64,000 nt of DNA from Amoebidium appalachense (lineage: Eukaryota; Ichthyosporea). Numbering within the stretch: position 1 is the first letter of the stretch; every line of letters begins with the position of its first letter. A model generated the notes under the pieces. That model saw only the letters and a program-made list of their open reading frames with translations, ran no database searches and was not told where the DNA came from. The translations under genes and the position numbers were made by a program. Positions 44,987 through 58,768 of this stretch are shown one piece after another. The stretch spans positions 7,998,001 to 8,062,000 of the forward strand of contig CAVNZM010000013.1 of NCBI GenBank assembly GCA_963693365.1, written 5' to 3'.

Positions 44987-47900
44987 GTACAACAATATGA
45001 AAGCTTGTAGTAACCATTAGCAAATTCTACTACTAGTAGAAATGGACACCCAAAAAAAATTGCGCGCCGAGAGTCTGTGTAATTTAGAACTTACATCCCG
45101 TAGGCTACGTGACGTTTAACATTAACAAGCGCTAGCATTTATAATGGACGTATTTATCAGATTGATACAATCATTATAAAATTGTTTAGAAAATGAATCT
45201 GGCCACAACTTCTACCGACTACACACATAGTTGGCCATGGAGTGTTTTTATAATTTTCTCGTTTAGTTCATTTCCTGACATTGTTGTAGGAGACGTGCGT
45301 CGCCGCTTGGCGGCCGGGGGAGTAGGCTGCTGGTCCCGCTGGCTCGGTGATTTGACCAATCAGCGATCAAATTAATTTTTTATATTGACTTTATTGAAAT
45401 GCACATCAAAAAGAAACATTCGAGATATCACAGATATCTCAGAGAAGAAAATACAAAAAACTTACTCTCGGATACTGAGGAGACTAAAGAGTGCAGTCAG
45501 CGACACGAAGCCGGTCGCCAATCACGGGAGGCGCGATTCAACAGGTTCTGCGTGACCTTAATCCAATAAGAGTCTCTTTAACTTAGAAGTTTTACATTCT
45601 TTTGCATTAACCAAAAAAGCTAAACATTGAACCAATGGAAATGCCTTTACATAAAGGGGCAGCACGATCATGTGGCTTGAGCGAACTTTCGGGAGTATAA
45701 TTTAGGTGCTCAGAATTCAACACAATTATACACAAAAGATGATATAAAGAGCTATAATTTTTGATTATTGGTGGGTGCTGTTGCAATGTGTCCGAGGGAG
45801 ACTCTATATGCATTTTCTTTCTTCAAATGTCTGGCGGGTGTGACGCCTCGAAAGCTGATCTGAGTTCAGGTGCCCTATGTTTGCGGCGTCACCTGAGTCT
45901 TTCTAATTAATTCGAGCGGCTGATCTGCGATTAAGAGGCAAACTTTAAATCGTATTGAATTCCTGCAATTGTCGACGCTTTCATGTCGCAGACTGTAAGA
46001 TAATTATATACCCAAATTGAGCTACTTGTAGTCTATAAAAAGGTCCTTTTACTCATCAATCTAGCGAACACTGGGGCTACTATAGGATGCATGAGCCTGT
46101 CCGGATCGGTGCCCGTATGTCATTGGACGCCCAGACACCGATTGCTCAAGGGGGAACGATATCAATACGAGCTCACACACGTGACATATGCAACACTGAG
46201 GGTACACTGTACCGGATTCTCTAAGTTTCTTGTTCTTGCGCAAGCTTCTTGTTCTTGCGTATCATGTCTTAACTGGGTTTTTTTTATGCTTAAAACTCAA
46301 TGCATTCTTCCCAATCTCCTTCAGTGACAGGTTTCCTGTCAGGGAGATTGGGTTTATTTAGAAAAATCACAGGGCTGTTCAGTGACCTTTGCAAAAAATA
46401 AAAGATCGCAGGATTCGAATTGAGTTTCGTGGAATGTATGCATAACTAGCAGACTTCGCTAATTTAAGAACAAAAGAGATATACCAAGAGAATATACTAT
46501 CTTGATTTTATCCAGTTCTGAACCACACAAAAACCTTAGCGGCTGGATATAACAGCCGGCATATTTGAAGTCTAGAGACGCTATTTGGACCGGAATGCTG
46601 GCACACTGATAGTGCTCATAGTGCTCACGCGGTGAGCACGCCCACGGCCCTGTTCAAAGGGCTGCGTGCGCCGCATTGTACAGTTCAACAAGTTGTATGA
46701 AACTCCGTGGCACATGCAGCACGCCCGAGCCATGCCGGACTGCCAGCGCCCGCGGGCCAGCTCTCCACTGAACTTTGTGGGCCAGCCTCGGAACAACAAG
46801 GACAGAAATATGTAGGCCTACTCGGAGTTGAAACATCGTGTTGGCAGTGATGTTTTTCAGTTCAGATTAGCTTGATCAGTATAAGAAGCTGCTTGAAGAA
46901 ACATCCAATCCTTGTCCATGCATATGCAGCGACGCGTGAGTGCGTGGACGTCAGTGGACTCACTGGGCCGGGCGTGGACTCTGACTCAGAGTTCTTGTAG
47001 GCCGAAGTAACGGGCTTACTAATAGCGTAAGTGCACACTTCAAAGCTTAACGGCGACACTGATAGTCGACCATTGAGTCTCAGGGGATTTCTTCGTTATT
47101 TTGCTGCCTTGAGGTATGCATCAGGGCCAATAGCCTCAGTGGGAGCCGGCGCAACCGTTGCCAAGGACTGAGCCAGGCGTAGTTCGACCAGACTAGAAGC
47201 CTAGCTCCAGTTCGTAGACGAGTGGCAGCCGGGCCTCCCAAGTGAGAGCCTGAGGGCTTTGAACGCCGTTGGTTCCGAAGGGCCTTCTCAGCCAGGCTGC
47301 CTGAGACTAAGAACAAGACAAAGTGACTGTCATGGGCCAACTATGATAACAAGCTGAAGCCGTGTGGATAAGGAGGAATGGGTCGTGCGACGGTCCATGT
47401 CGTCGAAGTTCAAAGGAATTTAGACGAACTGAACTGCCACATGTCCACAGTGATTCGGCCACCAGTTTCTTTTACTCAAGTTGTAGCGGCTGCCCAATTG
47501 AACGCTTAAGCTACCAGTGATATCATCTCGACTCGGAGACTGACATAACTCAATTGTGTTCGGAGGCTTTCTGGGCAGGAGCGCTGTCGAGGTTTGGGCA
47601 TTGCCCAGCTGCAAAGCCATAGCACTACCTTTAATACTATTAGAGTAGGCCCGGCCGGGGAGCCTCACAGCACGCTGTCAGGTACGTCATAAGTACTACA
47701 TAGAGCCTGTCAGTAAGTTCGAAAGGTTGTGCGTGACCTTGAAGGGCTTGGATTTACTGTGCAGATTTTTTCGTTCAAGGGAAAAGTTATTCGCTAGGCA
47801 GCATGTTAGGAAGCGGAGTGTCTACTGGGCCACGGTTGTTTTGAAAGCTATCAATCACTCGGGGAGGTGAAAGTGGCGTGGTGCAGGTAGTTGCCTACTT

Positions 47901-48700
47901 GCTGCGTTGAAATGTCAGTGGAAAGCTTTGTTTCTCACAAGACTTAGTCTAATAACCTCTGCCTATCATAATTATCGTGCCCGTTTTTGAAGGTCCGACG
48001 ACTTCTTTCTAGAAGCATAAGCCTACAGACAACGGTAGTGACTTCCTAATTGACTGTTTGAGTAGTTTGCAGGCCTTTGCTGCTAACGGTTTTGATAAAA
48101 TAGCATTTTAGTTTTATGTTGTGCTCTCTCACCCCCCCCCCCCCCCCCCTCAATGGGTGATACCATATTTCCGGCTGACATCCGGGGGCATAGCTTTCCG
48201 TTCGAAGACGATAAAGTTCCGCCCTAGTAAGCGTGTTACTACCCTGCGGCGTGGGTCAAATCTCATATTTTCCCCTCTGATTACGAATTCTGTGGCCTTC
48301 GGGACTTAATTCTTTTCAGCTGGTGTAGTATGTTAGCCAGGGAAGTATCGACTTAGGTATCGACGGGGGAGCTTCCTAGAAGCCCCGTCTCCTGAGTTCC
48401 TATCTATATTTTTCTTGCTTCTGCTTACTGCTGCAACTTTAACCCCCGGCCTTTCCCACTGCCCTTGCCTGCATAAGCAACCCTGCTCGTCTCTGATCAA
48501 GACGGGTGACCTACTCATGTTCAAGTGAAACAGTATCTGAGTTGGGTTTCGTTAACGAGGGGAATAGGTCGAAACTCGGGTACTGTGGATGACGTGGGCC
48601 CCCCCTGAGGATGGGCTCTGCTTATTATGCATACTCTTTATGTATGGCTTGCATTCTGCATCGTGTTATCCGTTTGTTCTTGTGTACTTCGTACTTTTTG
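44987..48700. other. Intergenic stretch, no supported gene
   Basis: About 3.7 kb of mixed composition, unusually free of microsatellites apart from a C-tract at 48132-48148. Frames are short. A retroelement-like 3' end sits at 45377-45440. Tandem phrases (TTTCTTGTTCTTGCG repeated at 46228 and 46245; CTCCTTCAGTGACAGGTTTCCTGTCAGGGAG dyad region near 46317-46347) are the only structures seen. Confidence 0.55.
45377..45440 (-). repeat. Retroelement-like 3' end
   Basis: On the minus strand it ends TTTCAATAAAGTCAATATAAAAAA, preceded by a CGAGATATCACAGATATC-type dyad on the plus side. The end at 63437-63500 has the same layout (AATAAAGTCATTATAAAA and CGAGATATCACCGATAT). Confidence 0.5.
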
Positions 48701-48741
48701 ACGCATTCAAAACCCCCCCTCCCCCCCCCCTCCCTCCCAGC

Positions 48742-49166
48742 ATGGACGTGGTGGTGACGCTGTTTCCCAACGACGGGCTGCTGGACCCGATCAATGCACG
48801 GTCCCAGCGCATAAACACAGCCCTGCCCTTGCAGGCCGTGGCTAATTTCTGTCACGAGGTAATTTTCCTTTTTTTTGGGGGGGGGGGGGGGGGGGGGGGG
48901 GGCACAAGGTGGTTGGGGGGGGGGGGGGAGGGGGGGGGGGGGGGGCCCTTGCCCTCCCCCCGCCCTTCTCGCTCCCCCCCCCCCCCCTTCCTCTCCCTCC
49001 CCCCCCCCCCCCCCCCTTCCCTTCCCTCCCCTGCCCCCCCTCTCTCCACCCCCTCCTCCCCCCCCCCCTCCCCCCCCTCGCCCCTTCCCCCTATGGGAAA
49101 CTGCTTCCCCTGGGCCCCCCCTCCCCCGGCTCCTTACCACTTCGTTTTCGTTCTAATACTTCTCAA

Positions 49167-49198
<32 letters not shown>

Positions 49199-49230
49199 GC
49201 CTTCCCCCCGCTCCCCTCCTCCCCCATCTC

Positions 49231-49264
<34 letters not shown>

Positions 49265-50945
49265 CCCTCCATCCTCTTAAACACCCCCTCCCCCCCCCCC
49301 CCCCCCCCCCCCAACCACCACCACCATCACCACCATCAACACACACACACGCACACACAAAAAAAAAGGGTTGGTGGTGGTGGTGGTGGTGTGTGTGTGT
49401 GGGGGGGGGGGGGATGCCCTCGTCTCCTGCTCAAAACCCCATTTCTATTTCACCTTATGGGCTGCATTCTCTCGCTTTCCAAGGCCCCTGTTGTGTTGCA
49501 ACCCTTGGCTGTGTTCTGAGGTGCACGTGGGGCCTGGATGCACGCTGATACGTTATGACTCTCACCCAAGTCACCCTTTTGAAATCTGTTACTGACTCCC
49601 ACCCACCATTTGCAGGTGTGCAATGGCTTTTGCGAAACCCCCGCGAGATTGTTTTTTCTGGAGGGTTCAGAGGTCCAGAACCCGCGATCTCTGAGGCACG
49701 GCGATGTTGTGGTTGTGTCCAGCGGAGAGCCATTTTGTGAAATCAATTATTCGGTGAAAGTGGCTCCCGATTTTCAGGTGTGTGGGGTTACATGCCATGT
49801 GATTAATGTATGTACGTGAAGGCATTGCAGGCTGAACATGTGCAAACTGGTGGCTACCACTCACATGTGTTGGGGTGAGAGGGAGGGAGGGGTGTGGGAG
49901 GGGGGGAGGGGGAGGGGCACCAACCGTTGAAGGCCACAGAAAACAGTTAGTGGGTCGGTGCAGGTGTGTGTGCAGACTGAGAGCAGTCAGATGTGGTAGT
50001 GGGAAGGGAAGCGGGGACAGAGGAGAGGAAGCTGCGCTGAGAGAGGAGGGGAGGGGGCGGGCGGGTGGGTGGGTGGGTGGGTGGGTGGGCGGGTGGGTGG
50101 GTGTAGGGGGGGGGGGGGGGGGGGGAGGGGGGGAGGGGGGGGGGGGGGGGGGGTGTTCACTGGCTGGCAGGTGCGCGGTGTTTTGAGCACCCTGCAGATG
50201 GTGGTTCAGTCACCGAGTTGGCGGATGGTTGACAAGGGGGGGCGGGGGGGGGTAGCAATGAGTAGCATGATTGCTCAAGGCAAAAATTGTGTGTGGATGA
50301 TGGGGGAGGGGGGGGGGGGGGGGGGGGAGGAGGGGGGACATGTGTGTTTGTATATTTCGTGGGGAGGGAAGCAGATGGAATACATGTTGGTGTGTGTTCC
50401 TGTGGGCCGGGGGGACAGAAAGAGGAGGCAGGGGGGTGACCTATCGGGGTTATGCAGGGAAATGCAAGGCTTGAAAATCGCATTCGGGAGGCTGAGCTCA
50501 GTGTCCAGCGCCCACACACACGGGTCGGTGTACAACCCCCCCCCCCCCCCCTCCCCCTTGCCCGGCCCTGCCCTGCCTCCGAGAGTCTCCTCCACCTCCT
50601 CCTCCTTTCCCTTTCTCTCTACTGGGCAGTTTGCTGTCTCACACGGCAACACTCCCGTTTCTATCCCCCCCCCCCCCCCCCTCTATCGATACTGTGTCTT
50701 TCCCGCATGGCTTACAATGCACAGACCCCTGTTTCTCTGTATTTGAGTATTGTTGCTCTCCCTCAGGACACACCAGCCATAGTCATTTAGAACCCGCAAT
50801 CGGTTCAAACATACACCCACCCACCTACACACACACGTACATACACACTCATGTGTACATCATGGAATGGATGTGCTCATGCATCAGCACATTCACCTTC
50901 CCATTCAAGCACGAAAAAACACACCGACAGCACACACATGCGTGC

Positions 50946-51023
<78 letters not shown>

Positions 51024-51125
51024 GCACATGCATGCATCAACACACAGGCACGCGTTTGTCACACACAGGCACTCGCACACGCAGTCACACAGACACACAT
51101 ACATACACATATGCACGCACACGCA

Positions 51126-51196
<71 letters not shown>

Positions 51197-53497
51197 CACC
51201 CCACAGGCACACTCACCAACCCATCCATCCACCCTCCCACCCAACCAATCACCCACCCACAAGTGCACACATGCACACACACGGACACACACACAGACAC
51301 ATACATAAACACGTGCACACACACTCATGCACACACACACACACACACACACACAACACACACAGAGACACACACACGGACCGCCTCTCTCTTTCCCTCT
51401 ATCGTCCCTGCCACCCTTCTTCTCTCTCGATCCCCCCCTTCCTCATTCCAACGGGGCCCACAACTCGTGATCCACGTAGTGCTCTTGCTGACCCTCTGCA
51501 TTTCCACACACCGATATCATTTGTGTGCGTGCATACAACCCATTGCTCACTTTCCTACCGCATGCTGCATCCCAAGCCCCTCACCACCCACCCTGCCCAC
51601 GTGCAGAGCCCGTATTCCAACGACTCGCCTCCGATGGAGATGGGCCCGATGATAGTCAATGCACTGCAGCACATCTACCCGGCCCCCATCGAGCTGGCCA
51701 GGGAGGTGGCCCAAGCCGTCAACGACATCAGCATAGCCCACAACACGTGTTCCATGCTAGGTAGCCCACACATAGAACACGTGCTCCTTGCTAGGTAGCC
51801 CACACACACAACACGTGCTCCATGCTTGGTAGTCCCCACATAGAACAGGTGCTCCATGCTGAAGCAGCCCACACATAGAACACGTGCTCCATGTTGAAGC
51901 AGCCCACACATAGAACACGTGCTCCATGCTTGGTACCCCACATTTGCCTGATGGCCCTCTTGGTGCCCCCCCCCCCCCCCCCCCCCCCCAACACACACAC
52001 ACACACACGCCCCCCCCCCCCCCCCCCCCCCCCTTTTGGACCCACAACAACCACGAGACAAAGTTCACCTACCCAACAACAAAGCGAGGAACTAGAAAGT
52101 GAAGGGAATAGAAAATAGAAGCCAGAAAACATCACACATCCCCTTCTCCCCCCTCCCTGTTTGCCCTTTCTGGCCAGCCTGCCAGTAGATGATTCTGTAT
52201 CAACCAGTCTTTTCTCTGCCTCTTAATTGCTGTTAGTTTGTGGCAGTTTGTAACCATTCCCGTTGCAGAGAAACAGGCATTGGGCAACCCCGTTCTAGAC
52301 AATATCTTCAATAGCCTGGGCCTTCTAACTGGTATTCCCCCCCTCCCCCCCCCCCCCCCCCCCCCCCCACTTCACTCCCCCCTCCTCCCTCCCCGCTCCT
52401 CTGCCCCTCTTCCCACCGACCCTTTCTTTCCTTTCTTCGTCTATTTTCTTTTCCCACTCCTTTCGCGTTTTTCTTCTGATATGCAATGGTTTAAATGTCT
52501 ATTGCATGTGTATCTATGTGTATGTTTCTGTCTCTCTATTGTGTTTTTTGTCTCGGAAAGGGGGGGGGGGGGGGGGGGGGGGGAGGAGGGGGGGGGGGGT
52601 CTGCAAACACGTGGTTGCTTAAACCCACCCGACGGTTAGTATTTTGCATAATTGCAGACCCAACTTCATGTGCTTGCTGGTCATACGGCAGTGTAACCCA
52701 TGGGGCACATGGTGAGTTTTAAACTGAACTCAAATTCACATGAATCTACCAATTTGCACAGTGAGTCTGTGAGACCTAACATGCGTGCACACCCTAACCT
52801 AGGTGCACACTGTGAATCTACGAGACAGGTCCCGTGAGCACACGATAATAATTTTGCCACATGCACGAGTGAATCTACTTTACTTAACACACATGAACAC
52901 AGTGAATCCATCGTGCTTTTCATGCATAAATATTCAATGTACTAGACCCCGCCCATATGCACAGAGTGAAGTCATCAAGACCCAACTCAGGTGCATATAG
53001 TGAATCTATTTAGACCCAACCCGCATGCACACAGTGAGCCTATTCAGATACAACCCACATGCACACAGTGATTATTTCCAGATCTAAACTGCATGCACAC
53101 AGAGAGTGTATCCAAATCAAACTCGCATGCACACAGTAGATCCAACCCTCGAAACCACTTGCACACAGTGAACCTAAACATTTAATCCACATGCACACAG
53201 TGAATCTAAATATCTAACCCACGTGCACACAGTGAATCCAACCCTCTAACCCGCATAATCATCTAACCCACATGCACGCATTGAATCTAACCCTCTAACC
53301 CACATGCACGCATTGAATCCAACCCTCTAACCCACATGCACACAGTGAATCTTGCCAGTGCATTTGGTGAGCCCGTGCAGCTTCTTAGGGGCGCCACAAA
53401 GAGCATGTCGCTGGCCCAGGATCACTCCGTGCAGCCAGGCCCTCTGGTATCCATCCCCCCCCCCCCCCCCCTCCCCCCTCCCCCCCCCCCCCCTCGG

Positions 53498-53581
<84 letters not shown>

Positions 53582-53711
53582 ACCATCACCACCACCACCA
53601 CCACCACCCTTCCGCCCCCATTCCCCCATGGTGCTTGCCTAGTCATAAGAGCGCGCATATTCAATTTCTAGGTTTTCTGTTGTTTGTTCATCAATATTTA
53701 TCATCGACACC

Positions 53712-53752
<41 letters not shown>

Positions 53753-53760
53753 AGACACAG

Positions 53761-53794
<34 letters not shown>

Positions 53795-54729
53795 ACACAC
53801 ACTCACTCACTCACTCACTCACTCACTCACTCACTCACTCACTCACTCACTCACACTCACTCACTCACTCACTCACTCACTCACTCACTCACACACTAAC
53901 ACACACTCACACACACTCACACACACTGTATAACCAACCAGCTCAGGATGCTAACTCCGAATCCCATCACCTATTTCCACAGAATAACCGCATATTTGGG
54001 GAGCAATCAGTCGGACTGGACACCAACACCAATTTCTTGGCTGATGATTCTGGAGGTGTTGGGTGTTCCCGCCCAGCCTTTACCAAGCCACCCCTCCAGT
54101 CACAGAAGTCGGGGCAAAGCCTTGCTGCCACACTCTCAAGCAGCAGTTTGAGTGGCTTTTCAAATTCGTCGTTCGGAAACCAAGACACCAGGCTGGGCCT
54201 GTACGGCACAAATGCCGACATGGGCATGCAACAAGCGAAACCACAAAACATGCACGGATTCCAAAACAATATTGGCGCGGGGGTGGGGTTTTGGGGGCAG
54301 GGGAACAACATGTACCCGAATAGGCCCGGTTTGCGACCCATCACTCCGAGCTTGCCCCATATGCAGGGTGGGGGGTCCAGGGACTCCCCATCACAAAACA
54401 CTTTGCCAGCCGATGCAATCTCGCCTGCCAGCACCCTTTCGTCCAATCAAACACCGACAATTAATCACTCAGATTCTCTAAGGAGATCAGACAGCACCCA
54501 CGGAGCCCAACCTAAAACACACAGCGGCAGTCTAAGTGGCAGCCAAACAAAGCCACAAACGAGAAATGACGAGTCAGACGGCTCACAGGTCGTGTCGAAG
54601 GACAAGACCCCTGTGGATGGTTCTGAATCGCTGAGTGCTGAGCGCAAGAGGTCTAATGTGGGTAGTGGCAGTGATGGGGGGGATGCCATCAGGTACGACT
54701 CACCCGTGGTGGCTTCAAGCGAGGACCAG

Positions 54730-54763
<34 letters not shown>

Positions 54764-56005
54764 CTAACACTCACACACACACACACATACACACACACAC
54801 ATGCGCGCGTGTACACACGCACACATGCACACGTGTACACACGCGCGTGCGCGCACACACACACAGACACACGCGCGCGCGCGCGCGCGCGCATGCACAT
54901 GCACACACACACACACACACCGCACGCACACATGTATGCATGCATGCACATAAGTTGTCACTTTTTGTACTGAGCAGAGAGGGGCACACGGTGTAGAGTG
55001 ACAGTGCGGGGACAGGGAGAAAGGCAGTGTGCAATCTTTGACTGGAGGGGGGACTGTAAGGCAGCTACAGAGAACTAACGGGGGGGAAGGGGGGGGGGGG
55101 GGGGGGGGGGGATGTTCTGACAAGTTGCGACGGAAGAGAAACAAGATGGAAAACTGGACAAGAGTTTCTTGCAGAGGATCCCATTGTGGTTGTTTTGTTC
55201 CGTCAGCCTTGCCGTGGTGTGTGCTTTGCTGTTTTGTTGTTGCTTTGTGCCCAGGTGTGTTGACTGCCAACTCTTGAATCCCCTTTATATTGGCTCTCCA
55301 TCCCCAACCAGCTCGACTTCATTTACTGCGCTTTTTTCATGCCTTTTTTGAACCTTAACATCTTTGCATCTTTCAACTCAGATGCCCCCCCTCCCCCCCC
55401 CCCCTCCTCGCCCCTTCCTTGCTTTTTTTTTGTTTCTAAGTACACACACACGCACACACCTTGCATGGGTGTGTGTGTATTGGGGGGGGGGGGGGGGGGG
55501 GGGGGAGCGATGCGTGGCCCCTTAATGTACAAAACGATGTAGGGCGAATACTGCTGCAGTGGAGATCTTTTGTGCTCAATAGGTGGATTCTAGTTAGATT
55601 CTAACATGCATAAGTGTTCTGGCCCAAAAACACACGTTCCCCTCCTCAACCCTGGCACTCACTAACCATCCATCACGGTGTGCCCTACAGGATGCCAAGA
55701 AGAAACGGAAAAGGGTATGTCTGCTAGGTGTATGTCCGCGCGGGCTGCATATGCAATTCTATGTGTGGTTATGCATTGACTTGCATGTACAACTGAACGA
55801 AAAGACTTACTGCATGTATGTATGCAAAGCACCCAGGGATGCCTCCGTGTTCATGCACACAAACAACCCATGCACGAACAGTATTTGTTTTTGCATTTCC
55901 ATATGCACGCTATTAGGTGCAAGACCCACGGACTCTTAATCCCCTCCCCCCTTTCCCAATCTCCCCAACAAATCCCCTCACCTTACCCCCGAACAGACAG
56001 ACAAA

Positions 56006-56062
<57 letters not shown>

Positions 56063-56862
56063 GACATAGGCGTGTCAAATCTGAACACGGCTTGTCCCCC
56101 ACCTCCACCCCTTGTTTGCAATGCATAGTATGGCAATGTCATGCTGCAAACGGACAGGTAATCAAAAAAAGGTCCGATCACACATGTTTAGCAAAATTAA
56201 GGGCATTGGCAAAACACATGCTCTTACACAAGCATGTGGGTGGCATAGCTTCAGCCCTTTTTTATCTTTTTATGTCATATCCATTTACATACGAATCTAG
56301 CCCAAATAATAAACCGACCATTTACATATACTTATTCCATTTTTGCTTGCCACTGCCCAGTCTGACGCCAACCGGCCCATGTCGACCAACCACCGTGCAC
56401 GGTTTCCCAGCCACAAGATGATCGAGCAGCGCAGCAGAGAGAAGCTCAAGTCCCGCATCTACGAACTGTGCCTGTCCATCCCCAGCCTGAAGGAGGTGCG
56501 TAGGGACATATTCAAGAGGGGGAGGGGGGGGGGGGGGAGTAGATTTGTTATTGGGGGGGGGGGGAGTAGATTTGGTATTGGGGGGGGGAGTAGATTTGTT
56601 ATTGGGGGGGGGGAGTAGATTTGTTATTGGGGGGGAGTAGATTTGTTATTGGGGGGGGGGGTAGATTTGTTATTGGGGGGGAGTAGATTTGTTATGGGGG
56701 GGGGAGTAGATTTGTTATTGGGGGGTTAGTAGATTTGTTATTGGGGGGGGGGGGTAGATTTGTTATTGGGGGGGGGAGTAGATTTGTTATTGGGGGGGGG
56801 AGTAGATTTGTTATTGGGGGGGGAGTAGATTTGTTATTGGGGGGGGGGAGTAGATTTGTTAT

Positions 56863-56898
<36 letters not shown>

Positions 56899-57872
56899 GG
56901 GAGGGAAGGGTTTCGTGAAACCTATGTGGATTGGACCACATGGACTTTGCTTTTAGATTCGTTGGTAGCAACCAAGACCACGGTAAGGCAAGCATCGGCT
57001 GTGTAGTTGACACATTGTGGGTGTGGCACAAGCAAATGTGTGATGTAGGGTCAGTAAGGGGCATATGTATCGGGATCGGTGGGTGGGGCTGTGGCATGTG
57101 TTGCACTTTCAAGAGACAGTCTTTGCCTTAGTGGCATTTGCAATTGGTGTTTGTGCTCTTTTCTTCGTTCTCTTTTTCCCCCTTTTCCCCCTACCCTTTT
57201 GCATATATGTGTGCGCGTGCATGCCTGCACTCCTGCACGCAATAATTTGGGGGAGGGGGGGGAGGGGAGGGGAAGGGGGGGGGAGGAGGGTTCTAGCTTT
57301 ATCATTGACACCCAACCTTCCACAGGCGAAAAACCCCACCAAGGCCACGATTATCCAGAAGGCAAAGGAGTTTGTGGAGAGTGTCAACGAGACCCAGGAC
57401 GCACTGATCCGCCAGAACATGGTGGGTGTGGGGCTGTGGCCACATATAGTGTATCTCTGCCTGTCACGGTGTCTGTCTTGCCCCCCCCCCTCCCCCTCCC
57501 CCCCCCCTCCCCCCCCCCCCCCCCCATCCCCACCCCCTTCCCCACTCCCACCCCCTGGGCGTGAGTGTGTACATAGCGCTCTGTTACCAATATTTACTCC
57601 CCCCCCCCCCCCCCCCCCGTCAATTATTCTGTCCCTCAACCTCACCATATCTCCTTCTTCGCCTCAAACTAAGTGCGTACACCATCACCAGCATGGATCC
57701 CCTTTCTTGACACCCGTTTGCCCTGAACATAAATGCAAGCATACACCCGCCCAGCACGCACGCGCACACGCACACACACACACACACACATACACAAGGA
57801 TACACGCACATGTACGCACACATACAAACACGCCCGCACACACACACAAGCGCAGACGCGCGCGCGCGCGCG

Positions 57873-57933
<61 letters not shown>

Positions 57934-58550
57934 CCAAAGACGAGCGCCTACAGCAGCTAGAACGAGAAAAAGCGGCGTTGCGACAGGAGAAGGAAGAACT
58001 CATGCGACAGGTGGGGACGGCTGCAGTCAGCACGGTAGAGGTGACGGATGCAAACAACAGATACATCTTTGTGGACCACATGTGGGAGATCATCATGGGG
58101 TACGTGTGTGTGTGTGCTTGCATGCCCTGTCTGCGTGTGGCTGCAAATGTGTGAGCAATGAGAGACCAGGGATGTCATATCACTATATTGAGGAGACGTG
58201 GATTTTTGGTAGCAATACGGGTTTCGTTGGCTGCTTACCTCTTTTCTCTGTACCCCTAGCCCATATCCCCCTCCCCCCTCCCCCCTCCCCCCTCCCTCCC
58301 TCCTCCCCCCCGAATAGCGCACACACCACACCACTCTTGCTCACATTCATGCATGGGTGAATCTCGCTACTTGCACCTTAATATGCCACACGAACACCCA
58401 CACCCAAACACATTGGTGTCCCTAGGCACACGCACGGCCTCAACCCTATTCCATTCACTGCATTATGACAGCCCTACCACACCCCCCTGCTTCGAGCAAA
58501 CTACCACCACTGGACTTACCCTTTTCTTTTCCCTCCTTCGTCGTCGTCTT

Positions 58551-58587
<37 letters not shown>

Positions 58588-58736
58588 AGCTACACACGGC
58601 AAGAGGTTGTTGGACAGAAAACACACGACACAGTGCTTTGTGTATCGTGCCCGTTTATGCGCATCCGATCTGAGGAGATTAATTACCGACTAAACCGAGG
58701 TGGGTGGTACATGCTGTTACAAGGCACATGCGTGGG

Positions 58737-58768
<32 letters not shown>

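Noticed and set aside
50427-50520. Possible extra exon in intron 2 of the bHLH-PAS gene ([17 protein letters not shown])
   Set aside because: Good acceptor (TTATGCAG) and helical sequence, but no donor in a compatible phase; exons 2 and 3 already join in phase 0.
54764-55270. Minus-strand frame of 168 codons in an intron of the bHLH-PAS gene
   Set aside because: Largely CA-repeat translation (poly-CV), and the non-repeat part has no recognised motif.
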